Assembly (NCBI GenBank): GCA_002726935.1 | Contig: PBTC01000019.1 | Coordinates: 82,435-146,434 of the forward strand | Reading direction: 5' to 3' | From: Candidatus Saccharimonadota bacterium | GTDB taxonomy: Bacteria > Patescibacteriota > Saccharimonadia > Saccharimonadales > Saccharimonadaceae | Length of the DNA: 64,000 nucleotides | Shown: positions 52,293-63,700 of the stretch, piece after piece | Layout: each line of letters starts with the position of its first letter | Numbering within the stretch: position 1 is the first letter of the stretch | Translations under genes and position numbers: made by a program | The notes under the pieces: generated by a model | What the model saw: the letters and a program-made list of their open reading frames with translations, nothing else | What the model was told of the DNA's origin: nothing | Databases searched by the model: none

Positions 52293-54143
52293 TTGCTCGA
52301 CAAGAACAAACCAACAGATTCCAGGGAATCAGACATGCAAGGTACAGCAGCAATCCAAACCGTGGCTACTCAAGTAGGCGATGCTCGCCAAGGCGAGGCA
52401 CCTAAGGCCGCTGAGATAGGCTCAAATGCCCCCTTCGACCAGCTCAAAAGACGTATTAATGATCTGCCCGCAAAATCAAGGTTAGGCTTACTTGCGGGGG
52501 CTACTCTGGCTGTCGCTGTTGTCGTTGCCTCTCTTATTTGGCTGTCAACCCCGAATTACAAGGTTCTCTTTAGCAACATCAACGACAAAGACGGTGGCGA
52601 GATCACTCAGTTGCTCACTAAGATGGGAGTTCCTTACAAGTTCTCTGCTGGAGGTACCTCTATCCTGGTTCCTGAGGAGAAGGTACATGACACTAGATTG
52701 GCGTTGGCCAGCGAGGGGTTACCCAAGGAAAGTGTTACCGGTTTCGAGACTATGGACAGTCAGCCTCTTGGGGTTACTCAATTTCAAGAGCAGGTCAATT
52801 ATCAAAGAGGCCTAGAAGGCGAGCTCGCAAGAAGCATCCAGTCAATCCAAGCCGTTGAGAGCGCCAGGGTTCATTTGGCGATGCCAAAGCCCAGCATCTT
52901 CGTTCGAGATGAAGAAAAGCCCTCAGCCTCTGTGGTCGTAACGCTCCGAAGAGGAAAGTCCCTCAGTCAATCTCAAATTGACGGCATTGTCCACCTGGTG
53001 TCATCAAGTTTGCCGAATCTAAATCCGAAAGCAGTGTCCATAGTTGATCAAACAGGATCGCTATTAACAAAGAACGAAGAGGGTTCATTGACGGGCCTGA
53101 CGACAACGCAATTAGGCCTACAGAAGCAGCGGGAGCGCTCATATGAAGAAGCCATCCTGAGCATCCTAAGCCCTCTGTTCGGAAAAGAAAACGTAAAGGC
53201 CACCGTCTCTGCGGATATGGATTTTTCGGCGGTAGAGCGAAAGCTGGAGGTATATAAACCCAACTCTGAAGGTACCGCAGCAATCCGAAGTTCACAAAAA
53301 AGCATGGTTAAAGACGGCTCCACTGACAATCCGAGTGGGATCCCAGGGCTGCTGGCAAATACACCGCCTGATGGCGCTGAAGCTCTAATAGGAGGCAATC
53401 CAAGGGATCTGGCGCAAAATGGATCATCCGCTAGCTCCGGTGAAGAGAAACGTAGCGACGAGGTAACTAATTATGAGGTTGACAAAGAAACCGTCTTCCG
53501 CAAGGAACAGGTGGGTGTTGTCGGTCGGGTTAATGCCGGCGTCGTAATTAACTACAAAACCCTTATTGCCGACGGCGAGGCCAGAGAAGTTCCGTTGACC
53601 CCTGCTGAGATGGAAGAAGTTAACAAGCTTGTGAAGCAGGCAATTGGGTTCAACGCTGAGCGTGGAGACGAGCTTAATGTGGTGAACCAATTGTTCAATA
53701 AAGAGGTTGCTCCAGAGGAAGGGTTCTGGGCTCAGCAGAGTACTGTGGATTTGCTTAAGTCTGTGGGGACTCCTCTTGGAGTTGCACTTATTGTTGGCGT
53801 TTTAGTGTTAGGTCTGATCAGACCTCTACTTAAGCCTCTAATGGGTCAAGATCCAAAGGATGGCCCAGAATTGCTGCCGAATACGTCTGTGGGCTCTCCC
53901 CTTCTTTCTTCTAGCATTGGTGGTGACGAAGATGATGAGTCTTTCTACGAAAGCCCGGTTGATCGGGAAGCAAGAAGGCTTGAGAAGGACAGAGAAGAGC
54001 GACTCGAAATGGTTCGTCGTCTCGCAGCAGAAAACCCTGAGGTTGTCGCCTCAGTGGTTAAGAGTTGGATTGCCGGTCAGACCCTGCTTGCACCCACTGC
54101 TGGTGCGCCCGTAAATTCTCAACAACCTAAGCTACAAGGATAA
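52293..54143 (+). CDS. fliF: Flagellar MS-ring protein FliF
   Basis: A 616-residue protein. Two membrane segments (about 64-85 and 493-512) flank a large periplasmic region. NYKVLFSNINDKDGGEI, LASEGLPKE, QVNYQRGLEGELARSIQSIQAVESARVHLAMPKPS and ASVVVTLRRGKSLSQSQI are FliF signatures. The C-terminus has the FliG-binding tail. FliF is the base on which the rotor and the export gate assemble. The TTG start at 52293 has no strong ribosome site; ATG 52335 is an alternative. Confidence 0.96.
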   Translation: MLDKNKPTDSRESDMQGTAAIQTVATQVGDARQGEAPKAAEIGSNAPFDQLKRRINDLPAKSRLGLLAGATLAVAVVVASLIWLSTPNYKVLFSNINDKDGGEITQLLTKMGVPYKFSAGGTSILVPEEKVHDTRLALASEGLPKESVTGFETMDSQPLGVTQFQEQVNYQRGLEGELARSIQSIQAVESARVHLAMPKPSIFVRDEEKPSASVVVTLRRGKSLSQSQIDGIVHLVSSSLPNLNPKAVSIVDQTGSLLTKNEEGSLTGLTTTQLGLQKQRERSYEEAILSILSPLFGKENVKATVSADMDFSAVERKLEVYKPNSEGTAAIRSSQKSMVKDGSTDNPSGIPGLLANTPPDGAEALIGGNPRDLAQNGSSASSGEEKRSDEVTNYEVDKETVFRKEQVGVVGRVNAGVVINYKTLIADGEAREVPLTPAEMEEVNKLVKQAIGFNAERGDELNVVNQLFNKEVAPEEGFWAQQSTVDLLKSVGTPLGVALIVGVLVLGLIRPLLKPLMGQDPKDGPELLPNTSVGSPLLSSSIGGDEDDESFYESPVDREARRLEKDREERLEMVRRLAAENPEVVASVVKSWIAGQTLLAPTAGAPVNSQQPKLQG

Positions 54144-54148
54144 AAATA

Positions 54149-55159
54149 ATGCTGTCTCAACGCGCAGAAGAAGGCCTAGAAAAAAGTGCGATCCTGATGT
54201 TGGCCATTGGGGAGGAAGGCGCCTCAGATGTGATGAAGCACTTGTCCCCAAAAGAGCTCCAGCGCCTAGGTCTAAAAATGAGCAAGACTCAAAACGTCTC
54301 AGTTGACACCGTCGATTCGGTAATGAAAGACGTGCTTGAGGTTACCAATACGCAGAGCTCGCTGGGAATAAATTCTAGCTCCTACATCAAGAATGTTTTG
54401 AACAAAGCACTTGGCGAAGAAAAGGCAAGCTACCTTCTGGACACTATCCTGGCCAACAGTGACACTTCTGGCATTGAGGGGCTTAAATGGATGGATCCTC
54501 AAGCCGTCTCGGAGTTAATCAAAGACGAGCACCCGCAAATTATCGCCACAATTATGGTTCACCTTGAGAAGGACCACTGTGCCGCAATCCTGAACTATTT
54601 TGGAGAGCGCCTACGTTCCGATGTTGTCCTGAGAATTGCGACGCTTGAGGGTGTCCAACCCAATGCTATAAAAGAGTTGAACGAAGTTCTGTCCAAGTTG
54701 CTTTCGGGGGGAGGAGACAAAGTGTCCAAGAAGGCCTTGGGTGGTACAAGAACTGCGGCTGAAATTCTGAACTATGTAGGAAGCAGCTCTGAAAAGCTTA
54801 TCCTTGATTCAATCGCCGAGGTCGAGCCAGAACTAAGCGCGAAAATTCAAGAAGAAATGTTCACGTTCGAAAACTTGTTGGATATCTCGAACAGAGACAT
54901 GCAAATGCTGCTTCGAGAGTTGGAAATTGACAAGCTGGCGGTGGCTATGAAAGGCGCGCCGGAAGAGATTAAAAATAAATTCTTCTCGAATATGTCGGTG
55001 CGAGCGGCAGACGCGTTGCGCGACGAAATTCAAATTAAAGGCGCGGTAAGGGTTTCAGATGTGGAAGCAGCTCAGAAAGAAATCCTGAAAGCTGTACGCG
55101 AAAAGGCGGACTTGGGCCAGATCCAAATTATTAAGGGTGGTGAAGGTGCAGTCGTCTAA
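54149..55159 (+). CDS. fliG: Flagellar rotor/switch protein FliG
   Basis: A 336-residue protein. DEHPQIIATIMVHL (about 127-140) holds the EHPQ motif. The C-terminal torque domain shows MSVRAADALRDEIQIKGAVRVSDVE with the conserved charged residues facing the stator. FliG binds FliF and FliM and transmits torque. It lies 5 bases after fliF. Confidence 0.97.
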   Translation: MLSQRAEEGLEKSAILMLAIGEEGASDVMKHLSPKELQRLGLKMSKTQNVSVDTVDSVMKDVLEVTNTQSSLGINSSSYIKNVLNKALGEEKASYLLDTILANSDTSGIEGLKWMDPQAVSELIKDEHPQIIATIMVHLEKDHCAAILNYFGERLRSDVVLRIATLEGVQPNAIKELNEVLSKLLSGGGDKVSKKALGGTRTAAEILNYVGSSSEKLILDSIAEVEPELSAKIQEEMFTFENLLDISNRDMQMLLRELEIDKLAVAMKGAPEEIKNKFFSNMSVRAADALRDEIQIKGAVRVSDVEAAQKEILKAVREKADLGQIQIIKGGEGAVV

Positions 55160-55952
55160 AATCATCAGAGCCAGGGACCTCAAAATTGCGGATGTGCAGG
55201 GCTTTTCCATGCTCTGCGCAAAGAAGGTGACGTCCGAGCAGCGTTCTGCTGAGGTGGCTAGCGAGGTCTTGGAAGCGGTCCAGTCCAATGTAAGGGAGAC
55301 CCTTTTCGCGGAGACCGCATCAATCAACATGCTAGAGTCCGAGCGTTTGAGGGCCTGGGAGCAGCGTTTGATTGAGAAAGAAAAAGACCTTTTGAGCAAG
55401 GAACAAACCATTTTGATGGTCGCAGAAGAAGCTGGCCTGAAAGCCGGTTACAGGGAAGGATGGGAATGTTCGCAACAAGAAAGAGTTTTACTGAAAAAAT
55501 GCGCGGAATCTTTCGAAGCCAAGTTTAATGAAATTGAGAGCAAGCTTGCCCCTCTCGTAGTGGAGTTGGCTGTGCACGCTGCGCGACATATCGTGCACGA
55601 GTCTTGTTCTATTAACCTTGAGAAAACACCCGAAAATATCAAGTCAGTTATCGCGCAATTTAAGCTTAATTCCAAAGAAATAGAAATCGTCGCAAACTCT
55701 CGTACGATTGCCGCGATTCGGAATCATGACGTAAAAGATACGATCTTTTCGAGATTCACCTTTACACCAGATGAAAGCCTAGAAGACATGGGTTTTATCC
55801 TGAGGCATGATGATGGGGCGTATGACTCCACTATCGAGACCCGCTGGGTTAGGGCAATTGGACAACTTTCTGAAACTGAAAACTATCGATCGAATAAAGA
55901 GATTCCAAGCTACCCTGAGTATGTTAAATCGATCGTCGAGGACAAGTCTTGA
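55137..55952 (+). CDS. fliH: Flagellar export ATPase regulator FliH
   Basis: A 271-residue protein. Residues about 60-160 are a charged coiled coil ([22 protein letters not shown]). [12 protein letters not shown] resembles the FliH G-x3-G region, and the C-terminal domain is FliH/HrpE-like. It starts with one of several GTG codons inside fliG. FliH holds FliI and links it to the export gate. Position between fliG and fliI supports the call. Confidence 0.9.
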   Translation: MVKVQSSKIIRARDLKIADVQGFSMLCAKKVTSEQRSAEVASEVLEAVQSNVRETLFAETASINMLESERLRAWEQRLIEKEKDLLSKEQTILMVAEEAGLKAGYREGWECSQQERVLLKKCAESFEAKFNEIESKLAPLVVELAVHAARHIVHESCSINLEKTPENIKSVIAQFKLNSKEIEIVANSRTIAAIRNHDVKDTIFSRFTFTPDESLEDMGFILRHDDGAYDSTIETRWVRAIGQLSETENYRSNKEIPSYPEYVKSIVEDKS

Positions 55953-57373
55953 GCGCGCTCCTTGATCATGTTAAGAAAGCAAAATTTTTGGTTCAGCAAA
56001 ATCTCTCAGACAGAGCAGAAGGCAAAATAACGCGCATATCCGGCCTGGTACTAGAAGCCACCGGCTTGACTGCCCCGGTGGGCAGCGTTTGCAAAGTGGC
56101 TCAGGCGGATTTAACCGAAATCGATGCTGAGGTCGTCGGCTTTAAGGGCAATCTTTTGGTTTTAATGCCACTTGAGCAGATTGGCGGGATCCTTCCGGGC
56201 GCTCGAGTGATGATTGAAGAGCCCCCACGTTCTTCTCCGGTCTTCGGGAAAATCGAAGTTGACAAGTCAGTGAACTATGATGGGCTACGATTCCTTCCGG
56301 GAGGCAATGGTCTTCTTGGTAGGGTTGTTGATGCATCTGGCAGGCCACTTGATGGGAAAGGTCCGATCTATGGCGCTGACTATAAATCGATCAAGCCAAA
56401 ACCAATCAATCCCTTAATGAGGGAGCCCGTGGTTGACTCTCTTGACGTGGGAGTCAGAGCAATAAACTCAATACTTACGGTGGGTAAAGGTCAGCGCTTA
56501 GGCCTATTCGCTGGCTCCGGGGTTGGAAAATCAGTGCTAATCGGAATGATGTGTAAGTACACGAAGGCCTCCAGGGTTGTTGTAGGCTTGATTGGTGAGC
56601 GTGGGAGAGAAGTACGCGAGTTCATTGAGCACAACCTGGCAGAAGACGGCCTGACCAAATCCGTAGTTGTAGCTGCGCCGGCGGATTGCTCGCCTTTGCT
56701 TAGGATGCAGGGCGCAAACTACGCCACATCTATCGCGGAAAGGTTTCGCGACGAAGGGCATGACGTGCTCTTAATCATGGATTCTCTGACTAGATATGCC
56801 ATGGCACAACGTGAGCTTGCGCTGGCTATGGGGGAGCCTCCCGCGACCAAGGGGTATCCTCCCTCAGTGTTTGCCAAGCTGCCCGCCTTGGTAGAAAGAG
56901 CCGGTAATGGGGACTGTGGAAAGGGGACTTTAACGGCATTCTATACCGTGTTGACAGAGGGCGACGACCAGCAGGACCCCATAGCCGATTCTGCAAGGGC
57001 AATCTTAGATGGCCACATAGTCTTATCCAGAGAGCTGGCCGATTCCGGCCATTACCCCGCGATTGACATAGAGAAATCCATCTCAAGAGTAATGCAAAAC
57101 ATCTGCTCGGAAAGCCAGATTAAGACTGCCAGGGATGTAAAGGCCATGTTTTCGAAAGTCTCACAAAACAAGGATTTAATCAAAATCGGGGCGTACAGCA
57201 AAGGTAGCGACCCAGGCCTGGATCGAGCGATCGAACACTTCGACCGGATTGAAGCTCATTTGAAGCAGGGAATCAATGAGAAAAGCGACTTCAAGTCAAG
57301 CTTGGCGAGTCTCCACGCTGTCATTGAATCCGAGGGGGCGTCCGGCCAGCGTACCTTGAGACGAAAGAAATAG
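55949..57373 (+). CDS. fliI: Flagellum-specific ATPase FliI
   Basis: A 474-residue F1-beta-like ATPase. Walker [14 protein letters not shown] (about 188-200), [17 protein letters not shown], and Walker [18 protein letters not shown] are diagnostic. It powers unfolding and entry of export substrates. The start is TTG overlapping the fliH stop. Confidence 0.98.
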   Translation: MSALLDHVKKAKFLVQQNLSDRAEGKITRISGLVLEATGLTAPVGSVCKVAQADLTEIDAEVVGFKGNLLVLMPLEQIGGILPGARVMIEEPPRSSPVFGKIEVDKSVNYDGLRFLPGGNGLLGRVVDASGRPLDGKGPIYGADYKSIKPKPINPLMREPVVDSLDVGVRAINSILTVGKGQRLGLFAGSGVGKSVLIGMMCKYTKASRVVVGLIGERGREVREFIEHNLAEDGLTKSVVVAAPADCSPLLRMQGANYATSIAERFRDEGHDVLLIMDSLTRYAMAQRELALAMGEPPATKGYPPSVFAKLPALVERAGNGDCGKGTLTAFYTVLTEGDDQQDPIADSARAILDGHIVLSRELADSGHYPAIDIEKSISRVMQNICSESQIKTARDVKAMFSKVSQNKDLIKIGAYSKGSDPGLDRAIEHFDRIEAHLKQGINEKSDFKSSLASLHAVIESEGASGQRTLRRKK

Positions 57374-57384
57374 GAGGCTAGCGA

Positions 57385-57822
57385 ATGGATGCCTACTCTC
57401 TGCTCTTAGATATGAGGAAAAAAGATGTTGAGCAAGCCGCTCAAGAGGTGTCTACAGTTAAATCTCAGATCGAGAAAGCTAAGGCTCAGATCTCCACAAT
57501 GGAGAACTATCTTCTGGAAATTAAGAAGAAGGCAACCAGCAGTGCGGTTGGGGGTACTTTCGGCGATAAGGTAGTTGGGTACTCGAACTACATTGAAAAG
57601 ATTCGAGGAGGTGTTTCTCAACAAAAACATCGTCTGGATATTCTTTTAAAACAAGCTGAGTTTGCACATCAAAGATGGATTGGGAAAATCATGGAGATGA
57701 AAAAGGTTGAGAAGCTGATTGCTACTCGAAGCCGAAAACAAAATGAAGCCCAAGCAAGGAGCGAACAAAAAGCGTTTGATGAACTAAGTGTTCGATTTGC
57801 CCTTTCAAAAGAAGACGACTAA
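57385..57822 (+). CDS. fliJ: Flagellar export chaperone FliJ
   Basis: A 145-residue, almost wholly coiled-coil protein of the usual FliJ size, directly after fliI with an AGGAGG ribosome site. FliJ acts as the stalk of the FliI hexamer and ferries chaperones. Sequence is weakly conserved in the family, so position is important evidence. Confidence 0.9.
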   Translation: MDAYSLLLDMRKKDVEQAAQEVSTVKSQIEKAKAQISTMENYLLEIKKKATSSAVGGTFGDKVVGYSNYIEKIRGGVSQQKHRLDILLKQAEFAHQRWIGKIMEMKKVEKLIATRSRKQNEAQARSEQKAFDELSVRFALSKEDD

Positions 57823-57834
57823 CCAGGATAATCT

Positions 57835-58308
57835 ATGTCAACCACAATGAACGAAAACAGCGGCAGTAAAAAAATGATGTTGATCGCGGGTCTATTGCTT
57901 GCAACTATAGCTCTGGCAGGTGGAGCTTTTTTTATGCTGTCGGGCGGTGCTGGTGGGAACCTTTTGTCCACAGGCGGCTTTAAAGCACCGGCATACGTGC
58001 CCATGGATTCTCTAATCGTCAACCTGGCTGACAAAGACAGAGAACGTTACGTACAGGTGGTCTTAGTATTAGAAGCCGGAGATGAATCGGCTCGAGAGGC
58101 ACTTACCCAAATGGCCCCAGTGCTCCGAAGCAGAGCGATGATGGTCTTGTCCAGAAAATATGCTGAACCGTTGAAGACTTCAGAAGGGAAGCAAGCCCTG
58201 ACCGCTGAACTGATGGATCTAGTTCGAGTATCCCTCGAGGATGCTAACTATCCGAATCCAGCAGAAGGCATCAAGCAGATTCATTACAGCACCCTGGTAA
58301 TACAATAG
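57835..58308 (+). CDS. fliL: Flagellar basal body-associated protein FliL
   Basis: A 157-residue single-pass inner membrane protein. The membrane segment is about 13-37. YVPMDSLIVNLADKDRERYVQVVLVLEA is a FliL signature, followed by the stomatin-like periplasmic domain. FliL surrounds the stator. It is the last gene of the fliF operon here; fliM, fliN and the export gate genes do not follow. Confidence 0.93.
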   Translation: MSTTMNENSGSKKMMLIAGLLLATIALAGGAFFMLSGGAGGNLLSTGGFKAPAYVPMDSLIVNLADKDRERYVQVVLVLEAGDESAREALTQMAPVLRSRAMMVLSRKYAEPLKTSEGKQALTAELMDLVRVSLEDANYPNPAEGIKQIHYSTLVIQ

Positions 58309-58311
58309 ACG

Positions 58312-58371
58312 CCCAATTTCATGGCTTACCCGGCATTGCCTGTAAGCCATATTCTAGCTAGATAAATTGGG
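58312..58371. repeat. Nested inverted repeats between fliL and a convergent gene
   Basis: The outer arms are CCCAATTT (58312-58319) and AAATTGGG (58364-58371). The inner arms are ATGGCTTAC (58321-58329) and GTAAGCCAT (58342-58350). No T-run follows in either direction. It covers the end of the leftward gene at 58354. It may act as a two-way transcription boundary or a protein-binding site. Confidence 0.6.
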
Positions 58372-58956
58372 GAACTTGAGCTCAAGTCCAAGTTGAATTT
58401 TTCTGGTGAGCTTAATTGACCTCTCAATTGATTCCATATCTCTGAAAACAGAAGCATTCGACCGAAACAACAATCCCTTTACCTCGATTGTCTCGTATCG
58501 ATTTAATTGCTTGTTCAAAAGTTTCTCAACGGAGTCCTGCAGGCTGGAAGATAGCTCCCTATCCCACATAGAGGCTTCAATTTTCGCTGGGTCAGATTGA
58601 TACACGTCCCTATCAAGTGGCTCTGCGGTGGTTTCCATCTCAAAAACTTCGATATTCCGATCAGGATTGCTTATTCTTTGGAAAAGTACCCTGGTTCTAG
58701 ATGGGTTTATTAAGTCAAAAATAAATACAGAAGAAAAATGGGAAATTGAATGGTCCTCTTTGATTGCCCATGAAAGAAGCCTCCTGAGTTCAACAGAACA
58801 TACCAGACCGTTTTCGTCTACGGTAATTCGACTTGATCGACCCTCTGGATTCTCATCCTGAATCCTTAAGGCTTCCCTGACAAGAGGTGAGTCTCTGTGG
58901 TTCACGCGTAACTCTGTGCCGTCGATGAAATCTATGGCACTGGGGTCGAGTGTCAT
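58354..58956 (-). CDS. Hypothetical protein, 200 aa
   Basis: A soluble mixed alpha/beta protein with no recognised motif. Its start overlaps the stop of the 325-residue gene by 4 bases, so the two are coupled. It is leftward and convergent with fliL. Confidence 0.6.
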   Translation of the reverse strand: MTLDPSAIDFIDGTELRVNHRDSPLVREALRIQDENPEGRSSRITVDENGLVCSVELRRLLSWAIKEDHSISHFSSVFIFDLINPSRTRVLFQRISNPDRNIEVFEMETTAEPLDRDVYQSDPAKIEASMWDRELSSSLQDSVEKLLNKQLNRYETIEVKGLLFRSNASVFRDMESIERSIKLTRKIQLGLELKFPNLSS

Positions 58957-59930
58957 TTCTCGGGACAGTAGGCGAGAAAGTCACCATTTATGGTGTTCGC
59001 CTGTTGATTGGAGAGAAGCAATTCGCGACAGCTTATGCCGCGACTTTCGTAATAGGACGCATAGTCAAATTCATCCTTTGACCCCGCGGGTTGAAAATGA
59101 AGAACGTGTGTGGCCGCCCAAGCATTAAGATACGCGAACAGGTCGTGGCCTGAGTTTTCATAGCCCTCTCGATCAAAGGTGATTCGATAGAAATCAACAT
59201 CGACGTCTTTCATTAGTTTTGCGCAGGCAACGGGTATCCTAATGTCTCCCCGAGAGGACCCACCGCCATAGAGGCCGAAATGAAAAAGGGTGATTTCTGT
59301 AAATCCTTCATCACGTAGGTAGGCAATTTCCTCTTCAATCTCCTCGTAGACGAAAGAGTTGTTCACTCCCAGAGCTGTACCACTGATTACTAGCCGAGCT
59401 GATTTTTTTAAGCCTAGTTGTTTTTCTCGAATATTTTGCCACTCACCGCTGAGAATAAGGTTGCTTGGTGCCGACTTGAGGTTGAAGATAACCTCATCTT
59501 TCTTGATTTCAAACCCTTTGGGGAAGCCCAATTCGGACATCGCAAACTTCAGCGTTGGGTACATGAGCGCATACTGATAGGCTTTTGTAAGAGCCAAGGT
59601 TATGGTTTCAAGTGTGTCATGCTCAGCACTATTCTCAGAACCAATCTGGTCCTCAAGGATGTGAACAGCAAGGCTCTGAGAAACCACCCCTGACCTACAG
59701 TCTCGGTCTGCACCTCTGTACTTTAAGGCAAATAATGATTCTTCGGTTTCCACCCAATGAGACTTCGCATTCTGGTAGATGAAGATAAGATCTTCGTCGC
59801 GTATTGTTTGCTCCACCCTGCGGCCGGACCGAGACACCGGAACGTCTTTGGGCTTTGACGACGCGGCCCTCAGGATAACTTCCTTCTTTTGGGCGGCAGT
59901 TTCGCTTACAAACGATAGGCTAGATTTCAT
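58953..59930 (-). CDS. Unknown protein, 325 aa
   Basis: A soluble protein. The C-terminal half shows alternating strands and helices (ARLVISGTALGVNNSFVYEEIEEEIAYL, FTEITLFHFGLYGGGSSRGDIRIPVA, VDFYRITFDREGYE) that resemble a Rossmann- or phosphatase-like fold, but no catalytic motif is clear. Promoter sequence TGCTATGATGTATT lies upstream on the minus strand. It is coupled to the 200-residue gene after it. Confidence 0.6.
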   Translation of the reverse strand: MKSSLSFVSETAAQKKEVILRAASSKPKDVPVSRSGRRVEQTIRDEDLIFIYQNAKSHWVETEESLFALKYRGADRDCRSGVVSQSLAVHILEDQIGSENSAEHDTLETITLALTKAYQYALMYPTLKFAMSELGFPKGFEIKKDEVIFNLKSAPSNLILSGEWQNIREKQLGLKKSARLVISGTALGVNNSFVYEEIEEEIAYLRDEGFTEITLFHFGLYGGGSSRGDIRIPVACAKLMKDVDVDFYRITFDREGYENSGHDLFAYLNAWAATHVLHFQPAGSKDEFDYASYYESRGISCRELLLSNQQANTINGDFLAYCPEK

Positions 59931-60072
59931 TTTTTCGCTTAATAAAATTTGCTTTGAAATACATCATAGCAAAATAAGCATCTTTAGAAGGGTGTTTTTC
60001 TAATCTGAATCTATTTTTTTGTTGGGGATACTCAAACAGGGCGACCCTCAGTAAAGTTGCCCTCGTACCAGT

Positions 60073-60654
60073 TCAGTCAACAGAACGATCAATAGATGTC
60101 AGGGGGTCTGAACTCAATATCGCGTGCAGGTCGAGACGGCTGGTTCTAAAGACGGTGTTCCCGAGACGCTCAGTAAGGCTTTGCTCAGGCAAGATCGCTA
60201 GATCTCTATACGACTTCCATCGTTCGCTGGGGTCGATAGCTGTGTTGGTCAAAGGGAAACGGCTGATAATGGCCATCGCGTCAGAGGTGGCATGATCTAT
60301 GTGCCCAAGGGTTTCGTCTTGTGGAATCTTAAGAGTATGGGCCTCTAGATTCCTCTGAAAAATATACTTAGCCTTAGCAAACAAGTACAGGCCGGAGTAC
60401 TGCCCGGTGGACATGTAAATTTCGCCAACTCCGGATGCAACTGGGGTTCTTTTTAGCTGCGACAAGGGATCTAGGATCTTGGCAAGCTGGTCTGTGTCGA
60501 CTCTTACAGGTTGATTCTGAACTCGAGCGGGGACCTCACGAATGATGGTCTCTGTACTATGTGTGTGCACTGGAGTGGGTTGTGCAGTCCTTAATAGCTG
60601 AGGCAACGCTCCGGAATTGTACAAACTTTGGAAATAATTGACGTCGTAGCTCAT
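60073..60654 (-). CDS. Hypothetical protein, 193 aa
   Basis: A soluble protein with a Gln/Pro/Thr-rich N-terminal linker (about 20-60) followed by a helical domain. No signal peptide or known motif. An AAGG ribosome site and a TATGAT -10 precede it on the minus strand. It is 126 bases downstream of the DotA/TraY gene and could belong to the secretion locus, by position only. Confidence 0.55.
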   Translation of the reverse strand: MSYDVNYFQSLYNSGALPQLLRTAQPTPVHTHSTETIIREVPARVQNQPVRVDTDQLAKILDPLSQLKRTPVASGVGEIYMSTGQYSGLYLFAKAKYIFQRNLEAHTLKIPQDETLGHIDHATSDAMAIISRFPLTNTAIDPSERWKSYRDLAILPEQSLTERLGNTVFRTSRLDLHAILSSDPLTSIDRSVD

Positions 60655-60780
60655 AAGATTAGACCTTAAAATTACCTAATCATAGGTTAAACGTTTTCTA
60701 ACAAAAGACAAAGCATTGCTGTATATCAAGCAGCAACGTAAAGCAATCGGGCGGACAAGCCGCCCTCGAGATGGTTGCTA

Positions 60781-63700
60781 TTATCTTTTATTTAAAATTT
60801 GATTAATCCTAGATTTAATTTGCGCGGCTTTCTGAGCGGATCCTCCGGCTGCGTTCACAGCGCTTTCCGCAGAGAGCCCGAGTTGAGAAAGTGATTGGCG
60901 CATCTGGTCTCGGCCTCTCCCTGAAACGGCGGGATTCGAAAAAGCCTTTTCAATTTTGCCCATCCCGGACTTCTGTAGCTGTTCGCCTTGCGCCATGCGA
61001 TCTCGTGCGTCGTCCATCCTTTTCATTGCATCTGAACGGGAGCTTGATCTAGCGCTCTCTGAGGCTCCAGTTGGGTTCTCGTAATCGGATCGAGCGCTCT
61101 CAAAGTCTTTAGCAGCTTTGGCTGACATATCGGCGCCCGCTTTTTGTTCTGCCACGCCCTGAGCTGCGAGATTACCCGCATTTTGGTCAGTTTTTTGTTG
61201 GGCTCCACCAGCCAACCCAGCGCCGGCTGAGGTAGCGGCCGAACCAATGTTTGACGAAGCTTGCCCTCCGGCCTGTGTGGCATTTGATGCCCCGCCGGCA
61301 ATTCCCTCAGCCATTCCCCCACTAACGTTCGATCCGAAGTTACCTCCGATCCAAGAGAATACTTTATCTGGGACTACAGAGAGAACCGAATAAGCTTTTG
61401 TCAGCATGTTTTCAAAAATCACAGTCATCAATGAGAGTGCACCTAGCAGATAGAAGCACTTCATCAAGAACGTTGACTCAGGATTGTTTACGAGCGAATT
61501 AAACATACCTCCAAGTGCTCCATTGGCAAATCCGAGAATAACGGATAGTACGGTGGTCACGAGGGCGAAGGTTATTACTAAAATTGCCGGTCTAAACAAT
61601 AGATTCAAAATGAAGATGTAGCCGTGAGCTGTATTTCTACCCAAGCCCTCGCCGTCGCCATCAAGGTGAGCCATGGCCCAATATGGGCTAGCAATCATTG
61701 CCTCAATAACAACGACCATCCAGTCCAAAATCACACCGATCCAAATAAGTACAGGGATCATGGGAATAATCATGGCTAGCTTGATTGCGAAAAATCCGGC
61801 TGGAAGTATAAACAAGGTCAAAACTGCTCCGGTTAAAACAAATACCGTCTGTACCATTCCAAAAATTCCGCCGGCGAATACACCAAGACCCGTAAGGGTT
61901 ACGCCTGTAACAATACCTGCGTAGACACCCATTAGAAGTAAGAATGCTTTGAATAGGTTGTCAAGCGTGTTCAAGACAGCAACTCCGGTTTGTGCAATGT
62001 CGCTCACCGATGAAAAGCCTATTTGTACGTTTGAAATCTTCGATCTCAACTTATCGTCAATTAAGTTTACGGGGTTCATCCAAGAGGCAACGCCATCAAG
62101 TGCTCCGCCTATTGCGTTAACTCCGTTACGAAGGAAGTTCAGCAGTTCAAAGCTACCCCCAGAGGTGCTCTCAGCGGATTTAGCGAGATGTTTCTTAGCC
62201 AGATCGTTGTTTGAGTCACAAGGAACCTCACAAACCTGCAAGGCTTTGGTTTCAGCGTTTGCGACTTGAACTTGCCTGGCTGCACTTGCAGATGGAGGTT
62301 TCGAGGTGACCTCTGATGAAGAGGCTACGCTCGTCGCTTTTCCCTTGGCGACAATATTGTGCACGTTATAAAAGCCCAGCCCAATCCAGCCATATGAATT
62401 AGGGCCTTCTTCGACGTGAGTCTTTGTTGAGCAAGCAATTGCGGACGCTTGTTGGGCAGATTCTTTCGCGACAATAAGATCAAACATTCCACTCGCAATA
62501 TTTTGCAAATAAATAAATGCGCCATAATCGAGCCTGAACTGGGTAAAGTCGACAGCCATAAACGCTTCAGGATCCTCCGGTAGCGTTATTGGACCGCGAC
62601 CAGACCGAACCATCGCCTCTGTCCAGTGAACTCTAGAGTTCTTAACTGCCTCCATGGGAGAGCCTGCGGGAACATCAAGGAATAAGTAAGTGGAGTTCGC
62701 GAGGTCATTCATAACCTTTGCATAGAGAACAAAAGCCTCGATTTGCTTATTTCCCAGGGCGAGCATGGCATCATGAACAACTTCTTTATTGTGATCGGAT
62801 AACACTGGGAAAATAGGTCTGTTGTCCTCCCCAAGATCGGAGATCTGCGGGGGCTTGAATGTCAACGTCCCGCATTGGTCTGCGGTAAACCCGTGTTGGG
62901 CAAAGTTCGGAACCGAATTGGGAGTCATTGCTCCGTAATCTATTCGAACAGAATCTGCGCCGGGGACTATGGTTAGTCCCATGTCGACGTTAGCTGCTTC
63001 AGCATCTGTTGCCAGTAAGCTCTCGCTCTGAGATGATGGATCTCGATAGAGCCCCCTCTTTTTCATTTGATCGACGTTAGTTTGAGCAACGCACATTGAG
63101 TTCAACATGAGCGGCGACATGAAATCCATGGCTGTAACGCCACGAATATAAGTAGCTGGCTCAGGGGTTGCATCCACCAGGACGCCCACGGCATAACCAG
63201 CGGTGGCGTTGGCAATCCCAATCCCTGTTGTTGTCGCGAGCAGTGTTAGCAATTGAGCTGCAGAGTAACCTATCAGTGGCAATGGAATGATTAAAATCCC
63301 ACCAAGAAACGAACGAATAGGTAGCCAAAAGCTATGGTAACGTTTTCCTAAAAATTCACCGTCGTGAGCCCCTTGAAGACCGGCTGATAACATTGTGAAG
63401 GTAAACCAGAGCGCAGCCATGGCAGCCACGGCCGTGTTAAACATGAGGAACATGCGTGACATCTTGGCTTCGTTTGGAGAGGTGGCGTCACCCTCGACGT
63501 TAATCAATCCCATTCCGCCCGGGTCCCCGAACATACGCCAAAGAATCTTTACCGAGCCATCTGCATCACTGGGCCTGTATTGAGGTAGGGGGCCAGCAAA
63601 TACAGAAGAGTTCCCAGGACTCAAGGCGTTAACGGCGGCAGGCGATGTGGGCAAAGCTCCGGAGGTGGAAGTTGTTGATCCCGTGCTGTTTGGCAGTCCT

